DNA from: Sva-07 sp963715285
GTDB lineage: Bacteria; Actinomycetota; Acidimicrobiia; Acidimicrobiales; Ilumatobacteraceae
Direction: 5' to 3'
Assembly: GCA_963715285.1 (NCBI GenBank)
Contig: CAVQRU010000033.1
Span: 1 to 64,000 of the forward strand
DNA length: 64,000 nt
Notes under the pieces: model-generated
What the model was told of the DNA's origin: nothing
The model's database searches: none
The model's input: only the letters and a program-made list of their open reading frames with translations
Shown here: in pieces, positions 48,550-56,859 of the stretch
Layout of the letters: every line of letters starts with the position of its first letter
How positions within the stretch are numbered: the first letter of the stretch is position 1
Program-made: the position numbers and the translations under genes

Positions 48550-49756
48550 CGCCGACGATCCCCGACCGGACGACTCGACCCGGACCACGCCGGCAACCGA
48601 CGCCGTGTCCGAGGACGCGCTGCCCACATCGCCGCCGCGCAGCATCCGCAAGATCGTCATGCGGATCGTGTTCGTCGTCGGGGCACTGGTGCTCTCGTTC
48701 TGGGTCCTCGCCCGCACCTTCGACGATCTCGATCTCGCCGAGATCCGCTCCGCCGTCGCCTCGCTCAACGATGCCGAACTGCTGTCGTTGGGCAGCATGT
48801 GGTTGCTGTGGATCGGGGCGCAGGGCCTGCTCACGGCCTCGCTCGTGCCGGGCCTCGCGGTGCGCCACGGCGTCGTGGCCTTCCTCGGTCCGGCGTCGAT
48901 CACGTCGGTGGTGCCGGGGCCGAGCGACCTGCCGATCCGCTACCAGATGCTCACGTCGTGGGGGCGCACCACCGGCGAGGCGACCCTGGCAGTCGCCGCC
49001 GGCGGGATCTTCAGCATCGGGGTGAAGCTGGCGCTCCCGGTGATCGCTGCGCTCGGGCTGGTGATCTCCGACGCCCCGATCAGCGGCACCCTGCGCACCG
49101 TCGTGGTGATCTGCCTGCTCGTCGGTCTCGGCGTCGCCGTGCTGTCGGTGGTGCTCGGTTCGGAGAAGCGCACCGAACAGGCGGGCCGGCTGATCGAGCC
49201 GATCTGGGCGCGGGTGCTGCGGATGCTGCGCAAGCCCGAGCCCGCCGACCTCACGGCACGGATGGTCGCGGCCCGGGCCGACGCCGTCGGCACGCTCCAC
49301 GACCGCTGGCTCGTCGCGAGCTGGGCGACGATGCTGACCGCCGCCACCAAGTTCGCGCTGCTCCTGATGACGTTGCGCTTCATCGGCGTCGACGACGACG
49401 TGTTGCCGTGGACGCAGGTGTTCGTGGTGTTCGCACTCGTCCAGGGCCTCACCGTGTTCCCCATCACGGCCGGCGACGCCGGGGTGAGCGAGATCGCCTA
49501 CATCGGCATGCTCACCGCGGCCGCCGGCCAGGAGTGGGTCAACCAGATCACCGCGGCGATCCTGATCTTCCGGATCCTCACGTGGCTCCTGATCATCCCG
49601 GTGGGTCTGGCGGTGCTGGGGTTCTGGCGGCACCAGTTGCGGCGCAACCCGCCGGATGTGGCGTCCCGCGCCGACGGGTCGCCGACCACGTCACCGCGGC
49701 GACTGCACGTCAGAACTCGAACTGCATCGCGGCCCGATCCGCCACCCGACCCGTGA
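48542..49756 (+). CDS. Flippase-like integral membrane protein (lysyl-phosphatidylglycerol synthase TM family)
   Basis: 404 residues. A charged Asp/Thr/Pro N-terminus is followed by about eight helices: IVMRIVFVVGALVLSFWVLA, LLSLGSMWLLWIGAQGLLTA, and later WTQVFVVFALVQGLTVFPIT and GDAGVSEIAYIGMLTAAA. The motif FPITAGDAGVSE matches the UPF0104 domain found in MprF and related flippase-like proteins (the usual form is PxxPGGxGxxE). It overlaps the CREST-acyltransferase fusion by eight bases, which suggests that the two work on the same membrane lipid. The substrate is unproven. The last 60 residues are Arg/Pro-rich and low complexity. Confidence 0.8.
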   Translation: MTDADDPRPDDSTRTTPATDAVSEDALPTSPPRSIRKIVMRIVFVVGALVLSFWVLARTFDDLDLAEIRSAVASLNDAELLSLGSMWLLWIGAQGLLTASLVPGLAVRHGVVAFLGPASITSVVPGPSDLPIRYQMLTSWGRTTGEATLAVAAGGIFSIGVKLALPVIAALGLVISDAPISGTLRTVVVICLLVGLGVAVLSVVLGSEKRTEQAGRLIEPIWARVLRMLRKPEPADLTARMVAARADAVGTLHDRWLVASWATMLTAATKFALLLMTLRFIGVDDDVLPWTQVFVVFALVQGLTVFPITAGDAGVSEIAYIGMLTAAAGQEWVNQITAAILIFRILTWLLIIPVGLAVLGFWRHQLRRNPPDVASRADGSPTTSPRRLHVRTRTASRPDPPPDP

Positions 49757-50003
49757 TGTGCTCGGCGATGAACCGCTGGTGCTCCGGGTGGTCGCGATAC
49801 ACGGCATAGTCCTCGGCTGACGCGAAGTCACCGACGACCGCGTAGTCGTGGTTGCCCGGAGTGAGCCCGAGGTCGGGTCCGTGGCGGTAGGCGAGGATCT
49901 CGGGGATCGCATCGGGCAGGGCGTCGAGCCCTGCTGCGGTGGCGGCGAGCGAACGGTCGCTGACGGTGTCGTTCCAACGGAACACGACGACGTGACGAAT
50001 CAT
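49710..50003 (-). CDS. Dabb (stress-responsive alpha/beta barrel) family protein
   Basis: 97 residues. MIRHVVVFRWNDTVSD with LPEI-type spacing and YRHGPDLGLTPGNHDYAVVG, then FASAEDYAVYRDHPEHQRFI are the family hallmarks (HxVxFxW at the N-terminus and HPxHxxF). Dabb proteins are small dimeric ferredoxin-like folds, including enzymes and stress proteins. Its 3' end overlaps the convergent flippase-like gene by 47 bp. No specific substrate can be proposed. Confidence 0.87.
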   Translation of the reverse strand: MIRHVVVFRWNDTVSDRSLAATAAGLDALPDAIPEILAYRHGPDLGLTPGNHDYAVVGDFASAEDYAVYRDHPEHQRFIAEHITGRVADRAAMQFEF

Positions 50004-50019
50004 CCACCCTTCCTACACC

Positions 50020-50054
50020 GAATGAGACATGGGGTCAGACCCCACGTCTCATTC
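50020..50054. repeat. Palindromic repeat with GGGGTC-A-GACCCC core, copy 3
   Basis: 17-bp arms at 50020-50036 and 50038-50054 around one A, with a single mismatch (ACAT versus ACGT). Apart from that base it is the same 35-mer as copy 1 at 15105. It overlaps the last two bases of the acyl-CoA ligase stop codon and ends 16 bp before the Dabb start. Near identity of two copies 35 kb apart supports a dispersed repeat. Confidence 0.85.
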
Positions 50055-51876
50055 AGGTGGCGTACATCGTCTCGATCAGGTCGGCGTAGCGTTCGGCGAC
50101 GACGGCCCGCTTGACCTTGTAGGTGGGGGTCAGTTCGCCGCCCTCGACCGTGAGGGGGGTGGGCAGCAGGCGCCAGTACTTGATCTGTTCGACCGGGGCG
50201 TGCTCGTGATTGACGCGTTCGACGGCAGCTGCGATCTCGCCGCGGATCCGGGAATCGCCGATCAGGTCGGCGATGTCGCTCGATGCGCCGTGGTGCTCGG
50301 CCCACTCCGCTGCCGCGTCGGCGTCGAGCGTGACGAGCGCGGTCAGGTAGCGCCGACCGTCGCCGATCACCACCGCCTGACCGACGAACTTCTCCATCGA
50401 GAGGCGGGATTCGATCTCCGACGGTGCGATGTTCTTTCCGGCGGCGTTGATGATGAGGTCCTTCTTGCGACCGGTCAGCCAGACGTAGCCGTCGTCGTCG
50501 ATGCGGCCGAGATCACCGGTTGCCATCCAGCCGGCGTCGTCGATCAGTTCGGCGGTCGCCTCCGGCATCTGGAAATAGCCGGCGCACACGCTGCCACCGC
50601 GCACGAGCAGCTCGCCGTCGGTGGCGACGCGTATCTCGAGGCCGGGGATCGGCCGACCGACCGAACCGATCCGGATCGCATCGGGTGGGTTCAGGGTGGC
50701 CGGGCCGCAGTCCTCGGTCTGGCCGTAGACCTCCGCGATCGGGAGCCCGAGGCCGTGGAACCAGCGGACGAGATCCGGGTGGATCGGGGCGGCGGCCGAC
50801 ACGACCAGTCGAGCGTGATCGAGACCGAGCCCTCGACGCACCGCTCGACCGACCGCTCGGTTCGCCGCGACCGCCGCTGCGTGGGTGGCAGCGGCTCGAG
50901 GAGATCCCGCCGGCTGATCGGGGTCGGCGTTGACGCCGACCAGCCGATCGAGCAGGCCACCGAGATGGAGTGGCTTGGCATCGACTTGCTCGACGATCGC
51001 ATCGTGGAGTTTCTGCCACACCCGTGGCACCGCCATGAAGATGGTGGGCCGACACGCCCGCAGGTCGTCGGCGACCGTGGCGAGGCTCTGAGCGAACCAC
51101 GTCTCACCGCCCGCCTGGATCATCCCGAAGTGGCTGGTCACCCGTTCGGCGATGTGGCTGAGCGGCAGGTACGACAACAGGCGGTCATTCTCGGACAGCC
51201 CGATGATCGACTCGACCGAGTCGAGGGTCCAGCAGATGTTGCCGTGCGTGATGCTCACCCCCTTGGGGGGTCCGGTGGTCCCACTCGTGTAGACGAGGGT
51301 GGCCAGATCCCCCGGCCCGAGCGCCTCGACCCGTGCCTCGAGCACCGACGTCGAGTCGATGCGCGAGCGGAGCTCGGTCAGGCTGATCAGCAACCCGGGC
51401 CGGTCGAGCCCGTCGGCGGCCGCGATCATGACGATGTGCTCGAGGGTCGGCAGGTTGCCCAGGTGCAGCAGCACCTTCGCGAGCTGTTCGGCGTCGTCGA
51501 CGAAACACACCCTGGCGTCGGAGTTGTCGAGGACGTAGGCGACCTGCGACGACGAACTCGTGGGATACACCGGCACCGTGATCGCCCCGGCCGACATGAT
51601 CGCGAGGTCGGCGATGTGCCATTCGGGCCGGTTGCCCGCCAGGATCGCCACGCGGTCGCCCGGCTCGATGCCGAGCGCCATCAGCCCGACCGCGGTCTCG
51701 TCGACCGCGGTCGCGTAGTCCGACCAGGTGAGGGTCGCCCAGCGGCCGTCGACGATGTGCCGCATCGCCGTACGCCGCGGTTGGCGGGCCGCTCGGGCGC
51801 GGAACCGGTGCACGATCGTGTCCGGCCGCTCGGGTTCGACGTCGTTCTCGTCGCCCATGACGTGCTCGTCGCTCAT
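50053..51876 (-). CDS. AMP-forming long-chain acyl-CoA synthetase
   Basis: 607 residues. Activates a fatty acid as acyl-AMP, then acyl-CoA. LATLVYTSGTTGPPKGVSIT is the AMP-binding P-loop, VYGQTEDCGPATLN motif II, GWMATGDLGRIDDDGYVWLT the adenylate-binding hinge with LTGRKKDLIINAAGKNI following. The last segment (YKVKRAVV) holds the catalytic Lys region. The size and the SHIAERV block match the FadD15/long-chain type. ATG 51876 is chosen (MSDEHVMGD); an ATG at 51903 adds nine residues. A catabolic or lipid-synthetic role would fit the nearby oxygenase and crotonase, but there is no operon. Confidence 0.9.
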   Translation of the reverse strand: MSDEHVMGDENDVEPERPDTIVHRFRARAARQPRRTAMRHIVDGRWATLTWSDYATAVDETAVGLMALGIEPGDRVAILAGNRPEWHIADLAIMSAGAITVPVYPTSSSSQVAYVLDNSDARVCFVDDAEQLAKVLLHLGNLPTLEHIVMIAAADGLDRPGLLISLTELRSRIDSTSVLEARVEALGPGDLATLVYTSGTTGPPKGVSITHGNICWTLDSVESIIGLSENDRLLSYLPLSHIAERVTSHFGMIQAGGETWFAQSLATVADDLRACRPTIFMAVPRVWQKLHDAIVEQVDAKPLHLGGLLDRLVGVNADPDQPAGSPRAAATHAAAVAANRAVGRAVRRGLGLDHARLVVSAAAPIHPDLVRWFHGLGLPIAEVYGQTEDCGPATLNPPDAIRIGSVGRPIPGLEIRVATDGELLVRGGSVCAGYFQMPEATAELIDDAGWMATGDLGRIDDDGYVWLTGRKKDLIINAAGKNIAPSEIESRLSMEKFVGQAVVIGDGRRYLTALVTLDADAAAEWAEHHGASSDIADLIGDSRIRGEIAAAVERVNHEHAPVEQIKYWRLLPTPLTVEGGELTPTYKVKRAVVAERYADLIETMYAT

Positions 51877-51968
51877 GACGTCATTGTGCAGCCGGCGGGG
51901 CACCGGCCACCAGGCACTTTGGGCACAACATCGCGTTCATCGTCGTGGACGACGTGACGCGGTCGCGT

Positions 51969-52661
51969 TCACCGGATCCGCATGACCGGATCGAACTCGA
52001 TCTCGTCGGGGGCGACGAGCTCCGGGTTTCGCGGTCGGCTGGGACCCTGGTGGCGATCATGGCGACGGACACGTCGATCGCGCCACTGCTGCCAGGGTGA
52101 GCGACCGGTCGGTACGGGCGAGTCACGTCGGGCGAGGCCGGCGCGGACCTGGGCGACGGCGGCTGGTCCCGCCAGCCGCAGCGTCACGAGCAGCGCGACG
52201 TGCATCGCGGTGATCTGGCCCTCGCAGGTGATGATGTTGCCGACTTCGACGATGCGTTGCGTCGACGCCACCGACCCGTACGCCTCCAGCATGGGCGAGG
52301 CGAGCCAGTGCGTGGCGGCCTCGTGCTCGTCGAGCAGCCCGGCGGCGGCGACCACGACGGTGCCGGTGGAGCTGGCCGCCATCCAGCTGCAACGCGGGGC
52401 CACGAGACGCAACCACGCGAGCAGCGGCTCGTCGCGAGCGGTGCGTGCGCATCCGAGCCCACCCGGGACCAGGACCACGTCGGGGTGCTGGACGTCGTCG
52501 AACACGGCGTCGACGTGGGTGCCCCCGCCGGGTCCGTCGACGTGGCCGAGGCGCGCTCCGACGCCGACGAGCTGGGCGTCAACGAGCTGGTCGAACACGA
52601 GCGTGAACGCCTCACACTCGTCCGCCGACACCCCCGGCGACAGCGCGATCGCGACCTGCAC
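51969..52661 (-). CDS. DJ-1/PfpI family protein lacking the nucleophile Cys
   Basis: 230 residues. A DJ-1/PfpI fold: PDVVLVPGGLGCARTARDE and the nucleophile elbow region WMAASSTGTVVVAAAGLLDE with ATHWLASP. Most relatives have (S/A)VCTGxxxLAxAGLLDG; here the Cys is Ser, so the usual Cys chemistry cannot occur as such. The family includes amidase-like and regulatory domains (as in AraC-type GlxA). No HTH is attached; the C-terminus is Arg-rich and ends in EIEFDPVMRIR. Starts at GTG 52661. A binding or regulatory role is more likely than catalysis. Confidence 0.75.
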   Translation of the reverse strand: MQVAIALSPGVSADECEAFTLVFDQLVDAQLVGVGARLGHVDGPGGGTHVDAVFDDVQHPDVVLVPGGLGCARTARDEPLLAWLRLVAPRCSWMAASSTGTVVVAAAGLLDEHEAATHWLASPMLEAYGSVASTQRIVEVGNIITCEGQITAMHVALLVTLRLAGPAAVAQVRAGLARRDSPVPTGRSPWQQWRDRRVRRHDRHQGPSRPRNPELVAPDEIEFDPVMRIR

Positions 52662-52723
52662 TCCCCCATCATCTCAGACGCAACGTTCGGTGTCGGACAC
52701 CAGGCGTTGCGTCGCTGGCGTGA

Positions 52724-52746
52724 CATCTGGGGTCTGACCCCAGATG
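52724..52746. repeat. Palindromic repeat with GGGGTC-T-GACCCC core, copy 4
   Basis: 11-bp arms (CATCTGGGGTC and GACCCCAGATG) around one T, located 22 bp before the monooxygenase ATG and 62 bp from the start of the divergent DJ-1 gene. It is the shortest copy; the core is identical to copy 2 while the outer arm differs. Its position between divergent starts means it could affect transcription, but the shared core suggests a dispersed element. Confidence 0.75.
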
Positions 52747-52768
52747 GCACGCTCGGTACGGTTCGGGT

Positions 52769-54562
52769 ATGACGACGACGGGGATCGACACCGAGGCGCT
52801 GCGGGCGAGGTACCGAGCGGAGCGCGACAAGCGGCTGCGGCCCGACGGGAGCGAGCAGTACATCGAGCCGGTCGGGAAGTTCGCCCACTACCTCGACGAC
52901 CCCTACGTCACCCCGGTTCCCCGCGAACCATTGTTCGACGAGGTGACCGTCGCGTTCATCGGCGGCGGATTCGCCGGGCTGGTCACGGGAGCACGTTTGA
53001 AGCAGGCGGGCATCGACAGCGTGCGCATCATCGAGAAGGGCGGCGACTTCGGCGGCACCTGGTACTGGAATCGCTATCCGGGCGCCCAGTGCGACACGGC
53101 CGCGTTCGTGTACCTCCCGTTGTTGGAGGAGACCGGGCACATGCCGACCGAGAAGTACACCCACGCCCCGGAGATCCTCGACCACTGCCGTCGCATCGCG
53201 AACCACTTCGACCTGTACGACGACGCGTGCCTGTCCACCGAGGTCACCGGGCTCGACTGGGACGACGAGGCCAAGCGCTGGATCATCCGCACCAATCGGG
53301 GCGACGAGATGCGCGCCCGGTTCGTCGCGATGGGCACCGGCCCGTTGCACCGACCGAAGCTGCCCGGCATCCCCGGCATCGAGACCTACGAGGGCCACAG
53401 CTTCCACACGAGCCGGTGGGACTACGAGTACACCGGCGGCGACCCGGCCGGTGCGCCGCTCGACCGGCTGAGCGACAAGCGCGTCGGGATCATCGGCACC
53501 GGCGCGACCGCGGTGCAGTGCGTCCCCCACCTCGCCCGTGCCTGCTCGGAGCTGTTCGTGTTCCAGCGCACACCGTCGTCGATCGACGTGCGCAACAACC
53601 ACCCGATCGATCCCGACTGGTTCCAGACGCTGGAACCGGGCTGGCAGGCGAAGTGGTTGATGAACTTCACCACGCTGCAGACCGGCGGCTTCGCCGACGA
53701 GGACCTCGTGATGGACGGCTGGACCGACATCAGCAAGCGGATCCGCGACAAGGTGATGTCGAGCGGCAAGGAGTTCAACCGGGAGAACTTCATGCGGGCC
53801 TACGAGGACTCCGACGACGAGAAGATGACCGAGATCCGCGCGCGTGTCGATGCGCTCGTGCAGGACCGGGAGACCGCCGAGGCCCTCAAGCCGTGGTACC
53901 GCCAGCTGTGCAAGCGGCCGTGTTTCCACGACGAGTACCTCGACGCCTACAACGAGCCGGGCACACACCTGATCGACACCGACGGCAAGGGGGTCGAGCG
54001 GATCGACGCCACCGGCGTGTGGGCGAACGGCGAGCACTACGAGCTCGACTGCCTGATCTACGCCTCGGGCTTCGAGGTCGGTACCGAGTACGCCCGCCGG
54101 GCAGGGTTCGACGCCGTCGGGCGCGACGGCGAGAGACTGTCGGAGCACTGGGCCGACGGGATGCAGTCGCTGCACGGCATCCACGTCCACGGCTTCCCGA
54201 ACCTGTTCGTCGTCGGCCCGACGCAGGGGGCGAACCTGATCTCGAACATCCCCCACAACCTGACCGAGGCCGGCCAGACGATCGCCACGATCATCGCCCA
54301 CGCCCTCGATGTCGGCGCGTCGGAGATCGAGGTCACCGAAGCCGCCGAGCGGGCATGGGTCGAACGCCTGGAGGCAGGTGCGGTCGCCCGGATGACGAAC
54401 TCACCGGACTGCACGCCCGGCTACTACAACAACGAGGGCCAACCCACCGGCCGCCGCGGCACACTCAACTCGATGGGGTACCCCGAGGGGCCGGTGGCGT
54501 ACTTCCAGTACATCGACGCCTGGCGCAACTCCGGTGAGTTCGAGGGCCTCGAGTTCCGCTGA
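52769..54562 (+). CDS. Flavin-containing monooxygenase, Baeyer-Villiger type
   Basis: 597 residues. Inserts oxygen next to a carbonyl using FAD and NADPH. VAFIGGGFAGLVTGARLK is the FAD Rossmann motif, EKGGDFGGTWYWNRYPGAQC the conserved second block, YEGHSFHTSRWDYEY the Baeyer-Villiger fingerprint (FxGxxxHxxxWP/D, here with Tyr first and Asp last), and RVGIIGTGATAVQCVPHL the NADPH Rossmann motif. The C-terminal region PNLFVVGPTQGANLISNIPH is typical of the cyclohexanone or steroid monooxygenase group. The substrate is unknown. ATG 52769 has no clear ribosome-binding site. Confidence 0.92.
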   Translation: MTTTGIDTEALRARYRAERDKRLRPDGSEQYIEPVGKFAHYLDDPYVTPVPREPLFDEVTVAFIGGGFAGLVTGARLKQAGIDSVRIIEKGGDFGGTWYWNRYPGAQCDTAAFVYLPLLEETGHMPTEKYTHAPEILDHCRRIANHFDLYDDACLSTEVTGLDWDDEAKRWIIRTNRGDEMRARFVAMGTGPLHRPKLPGIPGIETYEGHSFHTSRWDYEYTGGDPAGAPLDRLSDKRVGIIGTGATAVQCVPHLARACSELFVFQRTPSSIDVRNNHPIDPDWFQTLEPGWQAKWLMNFTTLQTGGFADEDLVMDGWTDISKRIRDKVMSSGKEFNRENFMRAYEDSDDEKMTEIRARVDALVQDRETAEALKPWYRQLCKRPCFHDEYLDAYNEPGTHLIDTDGKGVERIDATGVWANGEHYELDCLIYASGFEVGTEYARRAGFDAVGRDGERLSEHWADGMQSLHGIHVHGFPNLFVVGPTQGANLISNIPHNLTEAGQTIATIIAHALDVGASEIEVTEAAERAWVERLEAGAVARMTNSPDCTPGYYNNEGQPTGRRGTLNSMGYPEGPVAYFQYIDAWRNSGEFEGLEFR

Positions 54563-54586
54563 CCCACCCCCACCCCATCCGAAATC

Positions 54587-54623
54587 TGCCTGGATCTGCG
54601 CGCCTGGCGCGCAGATCCAGGCA
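54587..54623. terminator. Strong hairpin between convergent genes, likely bidirectional terminator
   Basis: A perfect inverted repeat with 18-bp arms (54587-54604 and 54606-54623) around one T; the left arm starts TGCCTGGATCTG. On the plus strand it is followed by TTTTCC. It lies 25 bp after the monooxygenase stop and 39 bp before the protease stop on the other strand. The sequence does not match the GGGGTC-W-GACCCC family. A terminator for both genes is the simplest reading. Confidence 0.7.
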
Positions 54624-54661
54624 TTTTCCGGGGTGTTCTTCTCGAGGAGCCAGGGTCGGGG

Positions 54662-55837
54662 TCAGGTGGGGCGGGTGCCCAGGGTGACGGTGACGTCGGT
54701 GGTCTGACCGTTGCGGTCGACGGTGACGGTCACGTCGTCGCCGGGCTGGTACTTGGCGATCGCCGCGCCGAGTGAGGACGGCTCGGTGATGTCGTCGCCG
54801 TCGACGGCGGTGATCACGTCACCGACGCGCAGCGTGCTGTCGGCCGCCCCTGATCCTGGCGCGATCTCGACGATCTCGGCACCCTGCTGATCCGTCGCGG
54901 GCTGCGTGGTGACACCCATCAGCGCCCGATCGGGCACCGTGCCGGCCTGCAGCGAGTCGATCACGTTCATCACCGGGGTGATGGCGATCGCGAAGCCGAT
55001 GTTCTGGGCCTGTCCGGCGATGGCGGTGTTGATGCCCACCACTTCGCCGTTCGTGTTGAGCAGCGGCCCGCCCGAGTTGCCCGGGTTGATGGCGGTGTCG
55101 GTCTGCAGCAGGTTGACGAGCTGCACGCCGTTCTCGGAGGTGATCGAGCGCTCCTTCGCCGACAGGATGCCGGCGGTGACCGACGGTTCGCCGTCGAGGT
55201 CGAGGGCGTAGCCGACCGCGACCATCTGGTCGCCGATGCGGAGGTCGTCGGAGTTGCCGACGGCGAGTGGCTGGAGGTCGGTGCGATCGACCTTGAGTAC
55301 CGCGAGGTCGCGGCTGGGGTCGGCGGCGACGATCGTCGCCGACTCCGACCTGCCGTCCGAGAACGTGACCATGGTGTCGTCGCCCTCGGCGACCACGTGG
55401 TCGTTGGTGACGATGTAGCCGTCGGCGGTGAGGACGAAACCGGTGCCGGCGGCCCGTCCCTGGAGCCCGGTGCCCGACTGCGTGACCGATTGGTGGACCG
55501 ACACCACGCTCGGTCGGACGGCCTGGACGAGGTCGCTGATCGACCCGGTCTCGACCGCCACCGTCTGCGCGGCGACGGCCGGCGTGGCCGTCGCCGGCTC
55601 GGTGCCGGTGCCGCTCTGGCCGGCGACGTATCCGCCGAGCGCGGCAGCGGTCACCGCGGCGCCGACGACGAGGCCCGCGCCGAAACGGGCGCGGCCGTTG
55701 CGCGGCGGCGGTGTCGGGCTCGACGACTCGGGCGACGGCGGCGCGAGTGTCGGCGGCGTCCATGCGGCCGACGAATCAGCCGAGCGCACGGGCGGCGAAA
55801 CAGGGGGCGAAGCAGGGGGTGTGAACAGCGGATCCAT
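54662..55837 (-). CDS. HtrA/DegP-type S1C serine protease with PDZ domain
   Basis: 391 residues. A Pro/Ser-rich cytoplasmic leader, one membrane helix (FGAGLVVGAAVTAAALGGYVA), then a trypsin-like protease domain: GYIVTNDHVVAEGD (His), SRDLAVLKVDRT (Asp) and TAINPGNSGGPLLNT (Ser in GNSGG). A C-terminal PDZ domain covers GVTTQPATDQQGAEIVEI through VTVDRNGQTTDVTVTLGT. It should cleave misfolded or signalling proteins outside the membrane. The ATG at 55837 gives the full leader. It is divergent from the crotonase gene across 109 bp. Length and plan match the actinobacterial PepD/HtrA group. Confidence 0.92.
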   Translation of the reverse strand: MDPLFTPPASPPVSPPVRSADSSAAWTPPTLAPPSPESSSPTPPPRNGRARFGAGLVVGAAVTAAALGGYVAGQSGTGTEPATATPAVAAQTVAVETGSISDLVQAVRPSVVSVHQSVTQSGTGLQGRAAGTGFVLTADGYIVTNDHVVAEGDDTMVTFSDGRSESATIVAADPSRDLAVLKVDRTDLQPLAVGNSDDLRIGDQMVAVGYALDLDGEPSVTAGILSAKERSITSENGVQLVNLLQTDTAINPGNSGGPLLNTNGEVVGINTAIAGQAQNIGFAIAITPVMNVIDSLQAGTVPDRALMGVTTQPATDQQGAEIVEIAPGSGAADSTLRVGDVITAVDGDDITEPSSLGAAIAKYQPGDDVTVTVDRNGQTTDVTVTLGTRPT

Positions 55838-55946
55838 GGGAGCCAGCCTGGGTCCGGCGGGTCAGAGGAAGGTGAGAACGAGGTGATCGATCGTCAAGAG
55901 TCCCCCGGCACGATCGCACGCCCCTGCCACGTGGAAGGCTGGCGAC

Positions 55947-56762
55947 GTGGGGACGCGACACGACGACACCGAGACCGACGACACCGAGATCGAGTACACC
56001 GAGATCGAGTACACCGGGCACGGTCACGTCGGGGTGATCACGATCGACCGGCCGGAGGCGCGCAACGCGTTGACGTTCACCACCTACGCCGAGTTGGCAC
56101 ATGCCGTCGAGACGACCACGGCACGCTGCCTGGTCGTCACCGGGCGTGATCCGGCGTTCTGTTCCGGTGACGACGTCAAACAGGTGATGGTCGCCGCGAG
56201 CACCGAGCTGAGCAGCGCCGATCGCACGCCGCGGCTCACACCAGCCGCCGGCGCACTCCTGCGCACCGATGTACCGATCGTCGCGGCGGTGAACGGCGCC
56301 GCAGTCGGCTGGGGCATGGAGCTCGCGCTGATGGCCGACATCCGCATCGCCTCCGAGCGTGCCCGCTTCGGTGAGTTGTTCGTCAAGCGGGGTCTGTGCT
56401 GCGACGTGGCCGGCCTGGCACGGCTCGTCGAGCTCGTCGGTCGCGAGCACGCGGCCGAGCTGCTGTACACCGGCCGGATCATCGATGCCGCCGAAGCACG
56501 TGACCTGCGCCTCGTGTCCCGAGTGGTACCCCACGACGAGTTGCTCCCCACCGCCATCGAGGTGGCGACGACGATCGCCGACAATCCGCCGCTCGCCGTG
56601 CAGGCGCTCAAGCGGGGGCTCCGCGAGGCGCTCGATCCGGACTGGGACGAGCTCGGCCGCTGGGTCGCTTCCACGCTCGGCGAGCTGTTCCGTACCGCCG
56701 ACCATCGCGAGGGCGTCCAGGCGTTCCTCGAGAAGCGACCGCCGGACTACACCGGCGCCTGA
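55947..56762 (+). CDS. Enoyl-CoA hydratase/isomerase (crotonase) family protein
   Basis: 271 residues. The crotonase fold: GVITIDRPEARNALTFTTYA, TGRDPAFCSGDDVKQV and AAVNGAAVGWGMELALMADI supply the oxyanion-hole backbone. FGELFVKRGLCCDVAGLARL replaces the common GLxPDxGGxxxL, so it may be an altered-activity member. The N-terminus has a short acidic direct repeat (DDTEIEYTEIEYTG) from a 15-base duplicated DNA unit. A GTG at 55947 starts MGTRHDD. It probably acts on an enoyl-CoA in fatty acid or aromatic degradation; the reaction is not certain. Confidence 0.85.
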   Translation: MGTRHDDTETDDTEIEYTEIEYTGHGHVGVITIDRPEARNALTFTTYAELAHAVETTTARCLVVTGRDPAFCSGDDVKQVMVAASTELSSADRTPRLTPAAGALLRTDVPIVAAVNGAAVGWGMELALMADIRIASERARFGELFVKRGLCCDVAGLARLVELVGREHAAELLYTGRIIDAAEARDLRLVSRVVPHDELLPTAIEVATTIADNPPLAVQALKRGLREALDPDWDELGRWVASTLGELFRTADHREGVQAFLEKRPPDYTGA

Positions 56763-56859
56763 CAACGCGCGAGCTGCAACCGCCGGACGGCTCCGCTTCA
56801 CGTCAGCGCAGATCGCGACGCTCGACGTCGTTGCCGACACAGACTCCGAGAGCCGCGGT

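Noticed and set aside
54587..54623. Fifth member of the GGGGTC palindrome family
   Set aside because: It is a perfect palindrome but lacks the shared core; its place between convergent genes and the following T-run fit a terminator.
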